The translations under genes were made by a program, and so were the position numbers. A stretch of DNA of 6,036 nucleotides from a bacterium. GTDB taxonomy: Bacteria; Patescibacteriota; Minisyncoccia; Phycocordibacterales; PALSA-1337. The DNA lies in contig JAUYLM010000065.1 of the NCBI GenBank assembly GCA_030698965.1, positions 1 to 6,036 on the forward strand, written 5' to 3'. This document shows, piece after piece, positions 5,882-6,036 of the stretch. How positions within the stretch are numbered: position 1 is the first letter of the stretch; the number at the start of each line of letters is the position of its first letter. The notes beneath the pieces were generated by a model. It ran no database searches and was not told the DNA's origin. It saw nothing but the letters and a program-made list of their open reading frames with translations.

Positions 5882-6036
5882 TTAACATTTTTTACATAAA
5901 TTAAAATGACCATACCAATTTAATCCCCGCGAGGCCGTGCGTAAACAGCTCGCCCCAAACTTACGTGCTTCCGCATCGTCCGAGCACCACAAAGGGCATG
6001 ACGGAAAAAATAAAGAAACAGTAGGAAGGCGGCACG
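5882..6036 (-). other. Unassigned GC-rich edge segment, open in one minus-strand frame
   Basis: From about 5924 to the window edge the base composition shifts to clearly GC-rich, against the AT-rich promoter DNA next to it. One minus-strand frame is open from the edge for 50 codons to a TAA at 5882-5884 (it includes SDDAEARKFG and RTASRGLNWYGHFNL). However, its last part runs through AT-rich DNA that looks non-coding. A plus-strand frame is also open from about 5917 to the edge (REAVRKQLAPNLRASASSEH), without a start codon. Neither resembles a family I know. Short inverted repeats occur here: GTGCT...AGCAC, and CGTAA...TTACG. It may be the end of a neighbouring gene, a dispersed repeat, or an intergenic structured element. 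Confidence 0.3.

Noticed and set aside
5867..6036. tmRNA or tRNA in the GC-rich edge segment
   Set aside because: No acceptor stem with T-arm (GTTCRANNC), no CCA-like end and no tag-peptide frame could be found on either strand.

Overview
The window most resembles a member of the Candidate Phyla Radiation (Patescibacteria, probably a Parcubacteria-type lineage). That placement is an inference. It rests on moderately AT-rich DNA with compact genes, start codons without recognisable Shine-Dalgarno sequences, a pared-down RNase P RNA, a Chlamydia-like class Ic ribonucleotide reductase, and small envelope proteins. No 16S rRNA or ribosomal protein gene is present to settle it.

The layout from left to right is as follows. 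Positions 1-167 hold the N-terminal end of an unidentified membrane protein gene (minus strand), with its own extended -10 promoter. A strong hairpin terminator (233-259) then closes rnpB, the RNase P RNA gene (about 265-590, minus), which has a good promoter just upstream. Next come nrdB (637-1653) and nrdA (1694-4342), both on the minus strand and transcribed nrdA then nrdB. A short AT-rich spacer with dyad symmetries and a DnaA-box-like site separates nrdA from a DUF192 exported protein gene (4446-4868, minus). A small four-helix membrane protein (DUF1761-like, 4936-5280, plus) is divergent from DUF192. The right end is a damaged region. The first half of a RhuM-family gene (5369-5866, minus) runs directly into the last 32 codons of an ABC transporter gene (5277-5375, minus) in another reading frame. 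Beyond RhuM lie an AT-rich promoter stretch and an unexplained GC-rich segment reaching the window edge.

The functional core is nucleotide metabolism. NrdA and NrdB form a class I ribonucleotide reductase that makes deoxyribonucleotides. NrdB has Phe in place of the radical Tyr and Glu as first metal ligand, which marks a Mn/Fe class Ic enzyme. The RNase P RNA retains its catalytic core but lacks the L15 GGU motif that pairs with the tRNA 3' CCA, and it also lacks the P13, P14 and P16/P17 helices.

I found no CRISPR array, insertion sequence or tRNA. The points most worth following are the metal-radical class of NrdB, the reduced rnpB, and the RhuM/ABC junction. I did not find convincing evidence for a wholly new system.
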